The notes below the pieces were generated by a model. It saw only the letters and a list, made by a program, of their open reading frames with translations. It was not told where the DNA came from and made no database searches. A stretch of 64,000 nt of DNA from assembly GCF_025527015.1 (NCBI RefSeq), contig NZ_JAODIM010000043.1, forward strand, positions 1,397,862 to 1,461,861, read 5' to 3'. Made by a program: the position numbers and the translations under genes. This stretch comes from Winslowiella arboricola. GTDB lineage: Bacteria; Pseudomonadota; Gammaproteobacteria; Enterobacterales; Enterobacteriaceae. Of this stretch, positions 63,618 through 64,000 are shown piece after piece. Every line of letters begins with the position of its first letter. The stretch's first letter is position 1.

Positions 63618-64000
63618 ATGGCCGTTTATAGCATCGGCGAAGTCGCTGAACGTTGTGGTATCAACCCGGTAACGCTACGTGCATGGCAGCGTCGTTATGG
63701 TTTATTAAAACCACAGCGGTCGGAGGGAGGTCATCGTCAGTTTGATGATGAGGATATCCGCCGTATTGAAGAAATCAAACGCTGGGTAGAAAGCGGCGTG
63801 CCGGTGGGCAAAGTGAAAGCGCTGCTGGAGGGTGAAAATGTCCATGCCCATGATGGCTGGATGATCTTGCAGGATGAGTTAATGCTGGTGCTGCGTAGCG
63901 TACGCCCATCCAAATTGCGCGTGAAAATTGCCACTATGGGTCGCGAAAACCCATCAGATGCGCTAATAGATAATGTGATTATACCGGTTCGTCAGCGTCT
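63618..64000 (+). CDS. mlrA: MerR-type regulator MlrA-like, partial
   Basis: 127 residues to the window edge, no stop. The N-terminus [20 protein letters not shown] and [20 protein letters not shown] is nearly that of E. coli MlrA, the activator of csgD and so of curli and cellulose; later residues ([19 protein letters not shown]) follow it less closely. CarH/LitR-like paralogues share the HTH, so the name is probable rather than certain. GAGGAAAAAC precedes ATG. Confidence 0.8.
   Translation, partial: MAVYSIGEVAERCGINPVTLRAWQRRYGLLKPQRSEGGHRQFDDEDIRRIEEIKRWVESGVPVGKVKALLEGENVHAHDGWMILQDELMLVLRSVRPSKLRVKIATMGRENPSDALIDNVIIPVRQR

Noticed and set aside
1..64000. CRISPR array, tRNA, rRNA, integrase or complete IS element
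   Set aside because: None found by eye on either strand; the direct repeats seen are REP-like or coding.

Overview
The window comes from an Enterobacterales chromosome, most likely the Erwiniaceae (Pantoea/Mixta/Erwinia-like). This is inferred from proteins closely resembling E. coli ones at its 18-minute region (ybiT, ybiR, mntR, mntS, ompX, rhtA, dps, ybiI, glnHPQ, ybiO, rlmF, ybiB, dinG). That backbone is broken up by accessory blocks absent from E. coli K-12. No rRNA, tRNA, CRISPR array or complete insertion sequence was seen.

Layout. 1-4093: an operon (hydrolase, C45 acyltransferase, peptide-type binding protein cut by the window edge) facing a GntR/FCD regulator. 4182-5777: ybiT. 5936-8584: a large AT-richer gene whose middle resembles domain I of Bacillus Cry toxins and whose C-terminus resembles a beta/gamma-crystallin. 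9050-14311: a five-gene chaperone-usher operon with DUF1120-type pilins, like E. coli gltF-yhcADEF. 14679-20764: a sugar porter and an EmrA/EmrB/outer-membrane tripartite pump. 20881-32033: the ybi/gln backbone, including mntS and a 25-residue membrane peptide behind two MntR boxes. 32131-33431: a flavin-reductase-like gene and a HigBA toxin-antitoxin pair.

33863-45685 is a histidine-utilisation island: two HutC repressors, HutG, HutI, HutF, HutD, HutH, HutU, then a HisC-like aminotransferase and an LldD-like oxidase. HutF together with an N-formylglutamate deformylase means the five-step, Pseudomonas-type route to glutamate and formate. Repeated TGTATA(T/G)ACA boxes mark its promoters. The hutH leader holds competing antiterminator and terminator hairpins. 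The same box lies upstream of a second operon (54370-47411) with a NitT/TauT-type ABC importer, a divergent HisD-like dehydrogenase, an APH-fold kinase, a zinc alcohol dehydrogenase and an SDR, so that operon may belong to the same regulon.

54780-64000: an M20 amidohydrolase, a secreted M60/enhancin-like metallopeptidase with a (PEPQ)10 linker and a chitin-binding-type domain, ybiB-dinG, a small coiled-coil membrane protein, an XRE-cupin regulator with two GNAT acetyltransferases, and the start of an mlrA-like gene. The Cry-like protein and the M60 enzyme together hint at contact with insects. REP-like GC-rich palindromes sit in many intergenic gaps.
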